A model generated the notes under the pieces. The model was not told the origin of the DNA, made no database searches, and saw nothing but the letters and a program-made list of their open reading frames with translations. The position numbers and the translations under genes are program-made. Below are positions 20,125 to 29,729 of a stretch of 64,000 nucleotides of DNA, piece after piece (the first letter of the stretch is position 1; the number at the start of each line of letters is the position of its first letter). This DNA is from Limnomonas spitsbergensis (lineage: Eukaryota > Chlorophyta > Chlorophyceae > Chlamydomonadales). The DNA lies in NCBI GenBank assembly GCA_037349105.1, contig JAYJMM010000040.1, positions 1,215,142 to 1,279,141 on the forward strand. The letters run 5' to 3'.

Positions 20125-20512
20125 AATCGGAACAACATCGCTAACGCTTTGCAAAAGACTCACAAAATACTACCAAACATATGGCATCGACAGCGGAAAA
20201 ACAGCGACGCACGGACTCACGATAGGCTACCGAAAAGCTGCCGAAAGACACCACTACCGAACAACATCGCTGACACTTTGCAAAAGACTGGGGAAAGGCT
20301 ACCGAAAAATTGATAGCAAAAATAAGCGAAACGGGTAGTAAGCTACATAAAATAGGTTTTTCAACGGATATTCGGGGACAATCGTACTTTAAACAGCCCA
20401 CTATTATACAATACCAAGCTTCGAGACAACATCGCGAAACCTTTGCGAGCGACTGTCGAAAGCCGAATGAAAACATTGCCAGCGACCCTGCGAAAAACAA
20501 TAGCATATCATC
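20125..20512 (+). repeat. Dispersed repeat, cluster 2
   Basis: 20129-20180 repeats the 19430 unit in direct orientation. 20255-20310 and 20415-20510 are further copies, the last matching the inverted copy at 18655-18775. AT-rich, non-coding. Confidence 0.7.
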
Positions 20513-20638
20513 GGACTTTCGGGTGAAAAGTCGGAATCCACACTTTTCACGCTTTTGGCACGGTGAATACATCACACATTTCGTGCATGATCCATTGCAC
20601 CAATTTTCATCTCAATCGGCGAACATTTTTTTACTCAA

Positions 20639-20665
20639 TCACCTACCTACCTACCTACCTACATA
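20639..20665 (+). repeat. (CCTA)n microsatellite
   Basis: Five or so CCTA tetramers, trailing into CATACATA. Confidence 0.9.
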
Positions 20666-20739
20666 CATAAACATTTTACCCCCCTATTACCTATTATCCC
20701 TTACGTTACGCTCCGCTTCTACCGCTTCACACGGGATTA

Positions 20740-21470
20740 AGTCCATAGGTCATCATATGGATCTAATAGGTCTAATAGGTCTAGTATGTCTGTATAGTAG
20801 GTCATCAGATCTAGGTCTAGGAGATCTAAGAGGTCTAGGAGGTCTAGGATGTCTCGGTCAAGGAGGTCGAGGAGGTAACGAGGTCTAGTATGTCAAGTAG
20901 GTCTAGAGGTCTAGAGGTCTAGAGGGTCTAGTGGGTCTACGGGTCTAGTAGTTCAAAGGGTCAAGTAGGTATAAGGGTCTAATACGTAGGTCTAGTAGGT
21001 CTAGATGGGTCTACGGGTCTACAGGTCTACGGGCATGGTATGTAGGTCTACGGGTCTAGTAGGTCAAGTAGGTCTAGGAGGTATGTATACGGGTCTACGG
21101 GTCTAGTAGGTCTCAGGGCCTAGTAGGTATAAGGGTCTAGTAGGTCTAGTAGGTCTAGTAGGTCTAGTAGGTATAAAGGTATGGTAGGTCTAGTAGGTCT
21201 AGGATGTCTAGGATGTCTAGGATCATATAGGTCTAGGAGGTCTAGGAAGTCTTGCATGTCACCGATATAGGTCTAAAAGGCGGGTCTAGTAGGTGTAATA
21301 TATAGGTCTCGTATGTCTATATGATTTAGGTATAATTGGGCTAAAAAGTCATATGTGTTTAGGTAAAATAGGTCTAAATAGGTATAATAAGTCTAAAATG
21401 TCATATGCTTATAGGTATAATAAGTCTAAATAGGTATAATAGGTCTAAAATGTCATATGTTTATAGGTTA
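20740..21470 (+). repeat. Degenerate 9-bp satellite, TAGGTCTAG type
   Basis: Nearly the whole stretch is made of AGGTCTAGT-like nonamers with substitutions (GGGTCTACG, AGGTATAAG, AGGATGTCT). It is most regular near 21120-21200 and decays into AT-rich variants (AGGTATAAT) at the right end. No coding capacity. Confidence 0.9.
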
Positions 21471-22471
21471 TCATGGTCATAACTAGGGATCAGCATATAA
21501 CATTAGATTCGAAATATTATAATATTTATAAGCTTATGTAAGCGTTATTGTATTAGATACCTTACATGGGGTAGGCAAAAATCAGTTCTGCCATAACTTA
21601 AAAACTGGAATGTTGGAAATGCATTCTCTTGATTGACTGATCAGCATGCCTATTGTCTAGCTCAGAGATGGTTTATGATCACAGCTCAGAACTGGGGGGG
21701 GATGTCCATAGAAGCATGCTTTGTCACTGACCTATCCTTAAAACTCTCCCCTACCAATGGTGCTCCATGTGCAGAATGGCCAAGTGAGTAAGCAATCGTC
21801 AATCGAACGCAGAAGATGTCTGTGGATAGACTCTGTCAATGAGCTGTATTCATATTTTGAGTCCACATCCAAGATCCTCATTGGCAGGGTCTGTTGTGAT
21901 GAAAAGACGGATATCGTATAGCCCCATGGTGGTCGTGTGTACGAAACCAATCGAACACACCTTTCTGAGGGACTTGAGAAAACCCTGCGCTTTATCAGAA
22001 ATGAGTCGTGCGGGTCCACTAAAATACAACTTATCAATGGCATATCAAAAGCTTCGTCCTAAGGACTCCTCTTCCCAGCAAAATGTCGAAATGGTTGAAT
22101 CCTCTGGTCTGAATCACACGTTCCTTAATTTCGTGCGTCATCATGTGCCCCATCCGCCTAGTGGGCCAGGCCTATGTCAAGATGTGCAATCCATCGCATG
22201 AGACACCATTCAAACTTCACAAAACTATTCCTTGCAAACGTAAGAAAATATCCAAAACGTGTGTTATGGGTACAGTCCGTCACCGGCCATGTGCCCCATG
22301 CACCCTCATGCGCCACATGGGCGAGCATGGGAAGAAATCTCATTATCCTCAAGGGATTACTAGACCAAAAGTGCAGTCCCTCGCACAAGACAACATTCAA
22401 AGTTATGAAAGCTATGCCCGTCAAACTCCAGGACATGCGCCCCATGCACTCACATGCACCCTATGGGCCTC
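21471..22471. other. AT-rich stretch, then a diverged ~200-bp duplication
   Basis: 21471-21740 is AT-rich and featureless apart from an ACTGGGGGGGGATG run at 21689. Two minus-frame segments between 21738 and 22130 look vaguely protein-like but match nothing I know. 22130-22270, 22285-22430 and a short piece at 22430-22470 are diverged direct repeats sharing CATGTGCCCCATGC and a CAAGA...CATTCAAA block. Confidence 0.4.
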
Positions 22472-23210
22472 CTAGGTAACGGCTATCTCAGGGTCCCGCT
22501 CCTGCCCCATGATGGAATCATCATCGACATTGTTGGCCTTGATATAGACCATCTTCTCGGCTCTGTCGATGCCCAGTCGGTTGCGGTTGCCGGTGTACAT
22601 GCGCCCCAATACTGACCAGTTGCGCTCAGCGGCAGCGGAGGTGACGTGCACCGACAGCGGCCTAAGAGCGGCTGCTGAGAACAGGGGGAACCGATCCTTG
22701 CCGGCAGCCCAGAAGGCGCGGCGCTGCGTGACAGGCGCTAGGATGGGCTTGCCATTCTCAATGATTAGTGCCATCAGCGTTGGAGCGTACCGGCGCATCT
22801 TGTCAGGCCAGTCCTCTAGCTCCAGCTCAGTCAGTCATCATGGACAGCAATCTGGACAGATGCAACATCGATAGAGTTGGTGAAAACCCTGCCTCTCAGC
22901 TTGAAGACGGTCTCTAGGACGTCGTTGATCTGATTCGCCGTCAGCCCATCGGAGTCTATCCTCGGGTGCGAGCCGGGGCCATCAGGCTGGACGAAGTTGA
23001 TGGGGTCAACGAGGTATGCAGCGGCCATGCATGGCTGGTAGTGCTTGCCGAACCTCTCCTCGAAGGCTGAAGCAACATCCCGGCCTGGGATCAGGCCTGG
23101 GTACTACACACCTTCTGCCATCTGGCACACGCCGGATCAGCATTCCTCCCCGGGCTGGTTCCCATCGGAACGCGTAAGCCTTGTGCTGCACCCTGGTCTG
23201 CTCCACGAGC
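22472..23210 (-). pseudogene. hAT-family transposase C-terminus, frameshifted
   Basis: The minus strand encodes, in two frames, AAAYLVDPINFVQPDGPG (about 22975-23020) and then LTELELEDWPDKMRRYAPTL leading to LSVHVTSAAAERNWSVLGRM and NRNRLGIDRAEKMVYIKAN (about 22525-22650). The pattern S-x-AAAERNWS-x-...-NRL-x5-K-x-VYI is the hAT dimerisation region, which ends these transposases. A frameshift near 22815 separates the two parts, and the upstream part near 23030-23200 is in yet another frame (FEERFGKHYQPC is readable). hAT enzymes cut and paste DNA and leave 8-bp target duplications. No catalytic residues or terminal repeats are identifiable here. Confidence 0.8.
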
Positions 23211-23248
23211 TCAGCACCCGGCGCGAGCGCCCCCTGATAGAGGTACCT

Positions 23249-23905
23249 CTAAAACTGTTCATCCAGCCATACATCTTCTCCGACTGCCGGCCCTGCCGGC
23301 CCGTCAAGTGACCCCTTCTCGTCACTATCGTTGTCAGCGCCTATTGCCGTGTCCCGTCCTGACCCCGTCTTACCCCCTGGCTCTGGCGCCGCGTCTGCTC
23401 CATCTGCTGTTGCAAATACCCCCAAGCACGTCATGTACTTGGCTGCCACCTCCTCGATGCCCGTGCACGCTTCGCCTTCAGTGGCAAGGGCACAGTGGCT
23501 GGACATGAGAGTGGAGTGTGTTGCCGCCGGGTATGCCTCCCAACTGGTCAACCCAGCCCAGCGACGCATTTCCCCCGGCACGACCTTTTCTAGCCCCAAC
23601 GACACATTGAGCCACGCTTCCAGCGCCCATGAATCCATACACCTGCCCAGAGCGGCTCGCCGCTCGGCCTCCGGGAAGTCCGGTCGCGGCAAGGCGGACC
23701 CCACCGCATAACCCATGGGCCTTTTCCGTTCATCTGTGTTAGGTTCCTGGAGTCCCCCATTGCTCATGTGCGTGCACCATGCCATGCTCTCCGTTCCTGA
23801 AAAAGAAGGCTCATGGCGTATGTAGCCATGAGGCACGGGAGCACCTTGCGAGGCTGCCATGTCACATTGCGCGCATACATACTCCCCATAATCTGGGCAC
23901 GTCAC
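23249..23905 (-). CDS. Unassigned ORF upstream of the hAT remnant
   Basis: A 218-codon minus frame begins TCPDYGEYVCAQCDMAASQG, has GYIRHEPSF, a central PDFPEAERRAALGRCMDSWA and an acidic Gly-rich tail ending GEDVWLDEQF. The paired CAQC cysteines are the only visible motif. It lies directly upstream of the hAT fragment on the same strand and may be its N-terminal part, or it may belong to the decayed element to its right. The listed start is not ATG, so the 5' end is open. Confidence 0.35.
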   Translation of the reverse strand: MTCPDYGEYVCAQCDMAASQGAPVPHGYIRHEPSFSGTESMAWCTHMSNGGLQEPNTDERKRPMGYAVGSALPRPDFPEAERRAALGRCMDSWALEAWLNVSLGLEKVVPGEMRRWAGLTSWEAYPAATHSTLMSSHCALATEGEACTGIEEVAAKYMTCLGVFATADGADAAPEPGGKTGSGRDTAIGADNDSDEKGSLDGPAGPAVGEDVWLDEQF

Positions 23906-24989
23906 TACATGGGCCTCGCTGCCCTGATCAATAATATCGTAGACAAACCCATTGTGTGGGCGCTAGGTCGCGCAAATGACATATTACACAACCTTCGCCG
24001 GTGCCAGATTGCCCCAATAATTCCTCAACCTATGGGCATACGACCCGACTTGCGCGGCGTCGAACATGGTCGGCTCCCCCAGAATCCCACACACTTCTGC
24101 GAATGCGTCTACCTTGGCCGCCTCACTTTTCATGTTCCTTTGCATGGCCACATTCTGGTGGCCATGCAAAGGAACAAGACGGTTTGCAGGTTTGCAGGTA
24201 TGTCGTAGGTGGCCTATTGCGCTGCATAGACTACAGCGTACTGAGCAACCTGACTAGCGGGAAGAATGACTTGTTGCGCTTCCCGCTCAGCCAGCTATCC
24301 CCTTCCATGCATGCGATAGCACCTGACACTCCCAGCCTGCCACCATGAACCATTGGTTCCCATTCCTGGCTCATGCTGCCTCCAAGTGCTCCTCTTGGAT
24401 GAGGTATGTACGCGTCATGAGGCAGCGCCCTCAATGCTCTTTATATTGCCTCAGCCGTCAGCAACACATGGTACTGCTTGTGCAAATGCTTCAAGCGTCC
24501 CCCTTCGATCTCCCTCATTTCCGCGTTGGTGTCTGCGTACACGTACCGGATCACCAAGATACCTGTCCTCAACACCATCTCTAACCTTGCGCATATACCT
24601 CGAAAGGCTCGAACACGACCACTCCCTCCCTCTCCGCCTGGATCGCCTCGATGGTCAGACACTCCGTGGCTACCCCTGTGTGCACACGGGGCGCAGTGTA
24701 CCTGGGTAGACTGGCTATCACATTACCAATCATCTGCTTCGCCCGCATCTTACTCTTGTACGCTTTCTCGGCCGAGCCAGTCGGCTGGACCCTTTCATCG
24801 CTGCCATCCCGGGCACTGGAAATGGTCTGTCCCATGGGTGCCACTATATACATATGCGCATTCCACAACCCTCAACCTCCGGACTCCCCTTTGTCCCTCT
24901 TGTGCCAGCCTGACGACTACATGGTCTGAGTGCCACAGATTGACCCTGGCCAAGCCCGTGAGCATGGCCACATGTTGCACGGATTCCTC
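23906..24989 (-). pseudogene. Decayed coding sequence between RNase H and the unassigned ORF
   Basis: The minus frame 24868-24581 reads MWNAHMYIVAPMGQTISS and then AYKSKMRAKQMIGNVIASLP and EAIQAEREGVVVFEPFEVYA, which looks like true protein sequence. Continuations in other frames (VRDGVEDRYLGDPVRV near 24560) suggest frameshifts. By position it follows RNase H, where a Ty3 element should have integrase, but I do not see an H2C2 finger or a DDE triad. Confidence 0.35.
24133..24176. other. Perfect 19-bp hairpin
   Basis: The arm TGTTCCTTTGCATGGCCAC (24133-24151) and its exact complement (24158-24176) enclose a 6-base loop, ATTCTG. A stem this long and exact in otherwise decayed sequence is unusual. 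It could be a small-RNA precursor, a minimal foldback element or a palindrome left by rearrangement. Confidence 0.8.
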
Positions 24990-25312
24990 ATTCCGCTTTC
25001 TGGCTCAACTCTATCCATGCGCGCCCCATTGCGGTCCTCTGTGGACGCCATCGGTGCCCTAGATGGCACATCGGCATTCTGGTACTAGCATGCCCCCGAC
25101 CTGTGGGCAATAGTGATGTCCAGCTCTTGCAACATCAGTGCCCACCTAGCGTGTTGCCCTCGAGTCTCGTTTTCGATGAGGTATGTTAGCGGCTCATGGT
25201 CAGTGATGAGGTGCACCTTGCACCCGAACATCATGTGCATGTATGTGCGTGCTGCGTACACTGCCGCCAACATCTCCTCATGGAAGGATGAATAGTTTGT
25301 TTCACTTTTGTT
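24990..25312 (-). pseudogene. pol: Ty3-type RNase H fragment
   Basis: The minus strand reads RSLNKSETNYSSFHEEMLAA, then VYAARTYMHMMFGCKVHLIT, DHEPLTYLIENETRG and DITIAHRSGAC, followed after one TAG (25083-25085) by YQNADVPSRAPM. This is the end of the reverse transcriptase-linked RNase H of Ty3 elements: Glu in HEEMLAA, Asp in the TDHxxL motif, and NADxxSR at the end. RNase H removes the RNA strand during reverse transcription. The fragment is cut at about 25312 by the LTR-flanked insertion and carries the in-frame TAG, so it is dead unless TAG is read. Confidence 0.85.
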
Positions 25313-25320
25313 GAGCGACC

Positions 25321-26448
25321 TATCGCACCAAAAAGCTGTAACTGCAATACTGTGGTAAACTCCGGTCTAGGCGCCTTATAGAAGCGTCCTCTACTCACAA
25401 GTACGGTACAGCACCGTACACACAGGCTCCTTGTACTACATACAGGAGCTGTTAACATGATAACTGTAAGGCACAGTCCTAGCAGGAGAGTCTCCCTGTC
25501 TATGACCTGTCTGGGTGTCCCTGTCTCGAGGGTACCGCCCTACTACTTTACTCTGAGAGCGGGGATGCTCGGGGTTGCGAAGGAACGGCGACGGAGGTGA
25601 CTTCATTTGTCCGTGGGTTTTGTCGCCGGGCGGACTCAGCTGGAAGCTGGTACGCCGAGAGGTCCTGGTCGGCTTTGCGCCTCTTGGTCTATTTAAGTGA
25701 ATATCTGCTTGGGACTGCTTGCCTGATTAGTCGTCTCAGATGGACGAGTAGTCAGGGATCGGCACCGTACTTAGGTCGCGTGCTCTTCAGGGCGAGCGCC
25801 GTAGATCGCGTTGACTGGGGATGACCAGTGATCTGGATGGGGCTCGCTTGTCACTTGCTTAAGCTATCACCACTTTCCGTGGTGCTAGACTTGACTGAAG
25901 TGTAAGGTATTGACTTAGTGGCGAGCAAGGGCTAGTATCCGTGAAAGCTAGGCCTATACTCTTTACACCAGAGGCCTGTCCTTCAAAAGGGACAAAAGTA
26001 AGTAGCAAGCTGGCACGCCGGGATTCAAAGGTCCCGGAATGCCCTAATTACTGAGTACGGTAGAATCTGCTGCACTTCACACTTAAGCGGGATCCTGGGT
26101 TCCAGTTCAAATCAGGAGACTCCGCAGAGAAGCTGCGGAGACTCCGTGACCGCTAACAGCGGCCTAAACGGTTCTGTCACGTATACGGTAATATACTGTG
26201 ACAGCTGTCGCACCATAAAGCAGTAACTGCAATACTATGGTAAATACCGTAAACTCCGGTCCAGGCGCCTTATAGAAGCGTCCTCTACTCACAAATACGG
26301 TACAGCACCGTACACATAGGCTCCTTGTACTACATACAAGAGCTGTTAACAGGATAACTGTAAGGCACAGTCCTAGCAGGAGAGTCTCCCTGTCTATGAC
26401 CTGTCTGGGTGTCCCTGTCTCGAGGGTACCGACCCTACTACTTTACTC
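25321..26448. mobile_element. Small LTR-flanked, non-coding element (TRIM-like)
   Basis: Direct repeats of about 233 bp (25321-25553) and 243 bp (26206-26448), 885 bp apart, bound a 650-bp core without a credible ORF. The repeats share a starting TxTCGCACCA, CTTATAGAAGCGTCCTCTAC, GGTACAGCACCGTACAC and an end CTACTACTTTACTC. They differ at about a dozen sites and by an 11-base insertion near 26242. The size and lack of coding match terminal-repeat retrotransposons in miniature. The left end sits exactly where the Ty3 RNase H frame is interrupted. I found no target-site duplication. Confidence 0.6.
26120..26204. other. Hairpin cluster before the second terminal repeat
   Basis: CTCCGCAG with CTGCGGAG (26120-26140, 5-base loop), CCGC with GCGG (near 26150), and CTGTCACGTATA with TATAC(T)GTGACAG (26174-26204, 6-base loop, one bulge) follow each other directly before the terminal repeat. 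Confidence 0.7.
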
Positions 26449-26591
26449 GCCCCCCGCTCCCCAGCGTTAAGCCCTCCAGGCATGCGCGGGGATCCGGAAA
26501 AGGGGTGGTACTGAAAGAAACTTCTGGAAAATATGTACGTAGAAGCTCAAATCGTCTTAGCAAATCTGCCTGGTTCAGGCCTTCTTCAAAT

Positions 26592-26675
26592 AAAAATTCC
26601 ACAGAGTCCCAGCTGCTAGAAAAATTCCACAGAGTCTCAGCTGCTAAAAAAATTCCACAGAGTCTCAGCTGCTTA
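26592..26675 (+). repeat. 28-bp tandem repeat, three copies
   Basis: Three units of AAAAATTCCACAGAGTCTCA plus GCTGCTAx lie in tandem with one substitution in the first. Non-coding context. Confidence 0.9.
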
Positions 26676-27141
26676 TGCTCACTTATTGCGCGGAATCCCA
26701 CAAATCCTAGCTGCCCAGCCCAATACTGGCTAGCAAACAGTGTCATTTCCAAAGTCATCAGGCCGGGCTAGTGATAAACGCTGCTCTCGCCCCACTGCAC
26801 CACAGACACCTGGTCTTGAAGGCCACAGGAAATGTGCGCCGTAGCAGCGGGATCCTGCCCCCCGCTGTGTTATCATCACACGAATTGACTAATTATCTTC
26901 ATGTATGGCCTCCAGCGTATGTACTACCGCAGCCTTGCTGCTACGGTTCGTTAGAAACAAATTTTAACATGCCGATGCCGTAGCAGCCGTACCGATCTTG
27001 CATTTTCAGTCTTCGGCCCGCTGGCCGCCGGCCCACTGCCTGCCGGGTACTAGGACAAGCCGCGCTGGGCCTAAAGGTATATTCCGCTACGCATGCGCAT
27101 GCCCGCTCCTTGCCGGTTACAGCGTGGGTGCCGTCAAGTGC
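26676..27141. other. Non-coding, with an inverted CGTAGCAGC motif
   Basis: GCTGCTACGG (26937-26946) and its exact complement (26978-26987) can pair around a 31-base loop, and the motif also occurs near 26838. GC-skewed short repeats (GGCCGCCGGCCC) lie near 27020-27035. No gene is supported. Confidence 0.4.
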
Positions 27142-27870
27142 TCAGCGGCCTTGCCGCTCTGGGCTTGGCTTAATCATAGCCCCGTCCTCCGTATGCCCCT
27201 CTAGGGCTGACTCCTCCTCTTTGTTGGAAGCCTAGCGCCACCTTGGCCCATCTATGGACCGCTCGCGGGGTGACATTGGCCTCTCTTCATCCAAGGAATA
27301 TCTTCCTCCAAAAAGTCTCTTCCTCCAAGAAGCCTCTCGCGCCTCTTCCTCCTCTTTCGTCTCTTCCTCCTCTTCCATCTCATTCTCCTCTTCTGCCGCA
27401 GGCCTGTGATCTGTGACCAACAGGTCCCCCATTTCCAGGGCGAACTTCTCCCACAGCACCACCTGCTGCGTCAGCACAGTGATCTGCTCCTCATCGGTCA
27501 TGGACAAGTACCCTGGCACAGTGATCACGAACGTGCTCAGCTTGACCCTGGTGGCCACTGGCAGCCCCTCATAGAACATGTGCGAGACCGAGTGCCTTTT
27601 GCCAAAGTAGTCCACTGCATCCCTGGAGATATGCAGCAACTCTGCTGTGGACAGGACTCTGTGCGCAAACGCCTCCACTGTCTCCTCTGGCTTGACCTCT
27701 GGATCCAAGGTGGTCTTGACTCCCAGCTTGAGGTTGGTGATCGCGGATCTCTCATCCGAGGACGGCTTCCCCACCTCCTCCTTTACCACCCTGATCCACA
27801 GGGTAAGAAGGGAAACCTCACAGCACTGCTCCTCTGCTGGAGCGGCCCACTGCCCCCTGATCCTTTCCAC
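27142..27870 (-). pseudogene. Gag-like protein, C-terminal part
   Basis: A minus frame of 212 codons ends at TAG 27232. Residues about 44-78 read LKLGVKTTLDPEVKPEETVE and AFAHRVLSTAELLHISRDAV, the helix-rich pattern of a Gag capsid domain (E-x-VEAFAxR compares with the E-SVEEFAxRF of Ty3 Gags). GYLSMTDEEQITVLTQQVVL follows, then a Glu-rich stretch (EEENEMEEEEETKEEEE) and a basic end. After the TAG the frame stays open for 29 more acidic/polar codons (ASNKEEESALEGHTEDGAMI) to TGA at 27142-27144. Upstream, the frame shifts by -1 near 27865 into the next segment. It is probably part of a large Gag of an LTR element whose pol may be the RNase H remnant downstream at 25312. That link is inferred from order and strand only. 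Confidence 0.45.
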
Positions 27871-29620
27871 TCCTTGGTGGCCCTGTCCCCTGCGTGGGGC
27901 CCTGCCCTGATGGCCACCATCAACGGCCCCACACTGTCAGGCTTGTTGTTCCACAACCTGGCCAGGGATCGCACGAGCATGACCATGGCCGAGGGTGACT
28001 GGCAGGATCCAACAATTTCCCCTGCCGCCACGGCCAGCGCCGGCGGTTCATTGGACAACACCAGCCGGTTGTGCGACCCCCAATAGCCGCATGCCTGGCA
28101 GTTCCTGACCGCGACAGCTCCGGGCTGGGCCATATCCAACACAAGCACGTTGCCTTGGATGGTCGGGATCTTGGTGAACCTGGTCACACCAGTCAGCTGC
28201 AGGACCATCTGCTTCTGCAGCTGCAGGCTCACCTCCGCCTGCTCCAAATCCAACCTCTTTTTCTTTCGCTTCATTGACTCCCGCCTGGCCCCTGGCCCGC
28301 GCCTGTCAGATCCACCTGATCCGGACTCGTCTGAACTGGAGTCTGTTCCAGATCCGCCACTGTCGCCCCCTAGTGGGCTGCGACTGCGCTAGTACTGGCT
28401 CTTTCTGCGGCCAGCCCCATATTGGGCTTGTCCGTCCCCTGACGACTGTCTACCGGCCCCGCCCGCGGAGCCTCTGCTCCTCTCGGGTGGCGGCTGATCA
28501 GCCGCATCTCTGCTTTTTCTCTCCTCTGGGCCAGACTCCCGAGGCTGTGTTCCTCTGCCGGATTCTGCCTGCCCCCTGGGCGGCTTCTGGCTTTGCCCGC
28601 ATGGCTGTGTCCTCCTGCCGTATTCTGCTTGCCCCCAGGGCGGCTCCTGGCTTTGCCATTTTGGCTGTTCCCTGCCGTCTGCCTGCCCCCTGGGCGGCTC
28701 CTGGCTCTGCCAGCTTGGCTGTTCCCTTCCGTCTGCCTGCTCCATGGGCGGCTCCTAGCTCTGCCAGCTTGGCTGTTCCCTGCCGTCTGCCTGCCCCCTA
28801 GACGGCTCTTGGCTCTGCCATCGCGGCTCTGTTCCTCTGCCGTAATCCTGCCCCCTGGGCGGCTCCTGGCTCTGCCAGCTTGGCTGTTCCATGCCGTCTG
28901 CCTGCCCCCTGGACGGCTCTTGGCTCTGCCATCGCGGCTCTGTTCCTCTGCCGTACTCCTGCCCCTTGGGCGGCTCCTGGCTCGGCCTGCCTGGCTGTGT
29001 CCCGCCTGTGTAATTCCTGGCCCAGGAATCTGACAGCACCTCCTCTCTGGCCTCTCTGGACCATGGGGTGGGCGTGGCCCTTGCCTGCTGCTGCCACATT
29101 TGGACCTCCCTGAGCTCCTCTGGTTGATGCACAGCTGTTTCAAAACCTTCCCACTCTTGATCCTCCTCTTCTTCATCCTCGGGTTCAGATCCAGGTTCCT
29201 CCTGATCTCCCTTCACCCCATTGCACCACTCATCTGCAAAGGCCTTAACGGCCAGGGCTGCCTCGCGTCCTGCTCCTCCCTTGGACGCCTGTCCAAGGGC
29301 GGCCAACAGCGTTGCCCTGTCCTGCCCCGTGTGTGGAATCCCCATCATGGCCTTCGTTGCCCACTCCCTCAGATGATGGGCCCTGAATTCCTCAATGGCC
29401 TTCACCTGATCGCTGAAGTGGGAGAAATTCCAGGAGCAAACTTGCTTCCAAAGGTTTGCCGCCCACTGCAGAATCCCCCTCCAGCCGATCGGCTTCAGAT
29501 CCTCCTCAATCAGCTCCTCTAGATCTGCCATCTTCACCGCCCTAGGAGTGCTCTGACTCTCTGGGGCCTTCCTCCTATGCCCACGCTGGATTGTTGAAAA
29601 ATCCACACAGGCCGCCCCCT
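27783..29620 (-). pseudogene. Low-complexity Gag-like segment with two internal TAGs
   Basis: One minus frame runs from about 29620 to 27783, interrupted only by TAG at 28755-28757 and 28389-28391. From the N-terminus: ADLEELIEEDLKPIGWRGIL and QWAANLWKQVCSWNF, a helical module also found near 32300; a FADEWCNGVKG acidic part; the 18-residue EQPSWQSQEPPRGQADGR repeats; a Ser/Asp/Gly-rich stretch; the basic MKRKKKRLDLEQAEVSLQLQ; and NCQACGYWGSHNRLVLS with one CxxC. In the repeats the TAG replaces CAG of the consensus, a one-base change. The other strand is also long and open here, but its Leu/Pro/Arg/Ala makeup is that of an antisense shadow. Confidence 0.45.
28520..29010 (-). repeat. 54-57-bp coding minisatellite
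   Basis: About nine units on minus encode SWQSQEPPRGQ plus ADGREQP or a YGRGTEPRW variant. Unit lengths are 54 or 57 bp, so the frame is kept. Two alternating unit types suggest duplication of a two-unit block. Confidence 0.9.
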
Positions 29621-29729
29621 CGGCTGCCGCCTCTCTTCACTTGGCCGCTAAATCCCTCCTTAAATCTCTGCACAGGCCTGCCCACACTGGGGGGAAACCT
29701 GGACAGGGGTGTTCCATACACCGTGGACC

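Noticed and set aside
21738..22043. Copia-type polyprotein fragment on minus
   Set aside because: Some words look protein-like, but no reverse transcriptase, integrase or RNase H motif can be read.
26040..26120. tRNA-like sequence (GGTTCCAGTTCAAATC near 26100)
   Set aside because: The B-box resemblance is partial, and I could not fold acceptor, D and anticodon arms around it.
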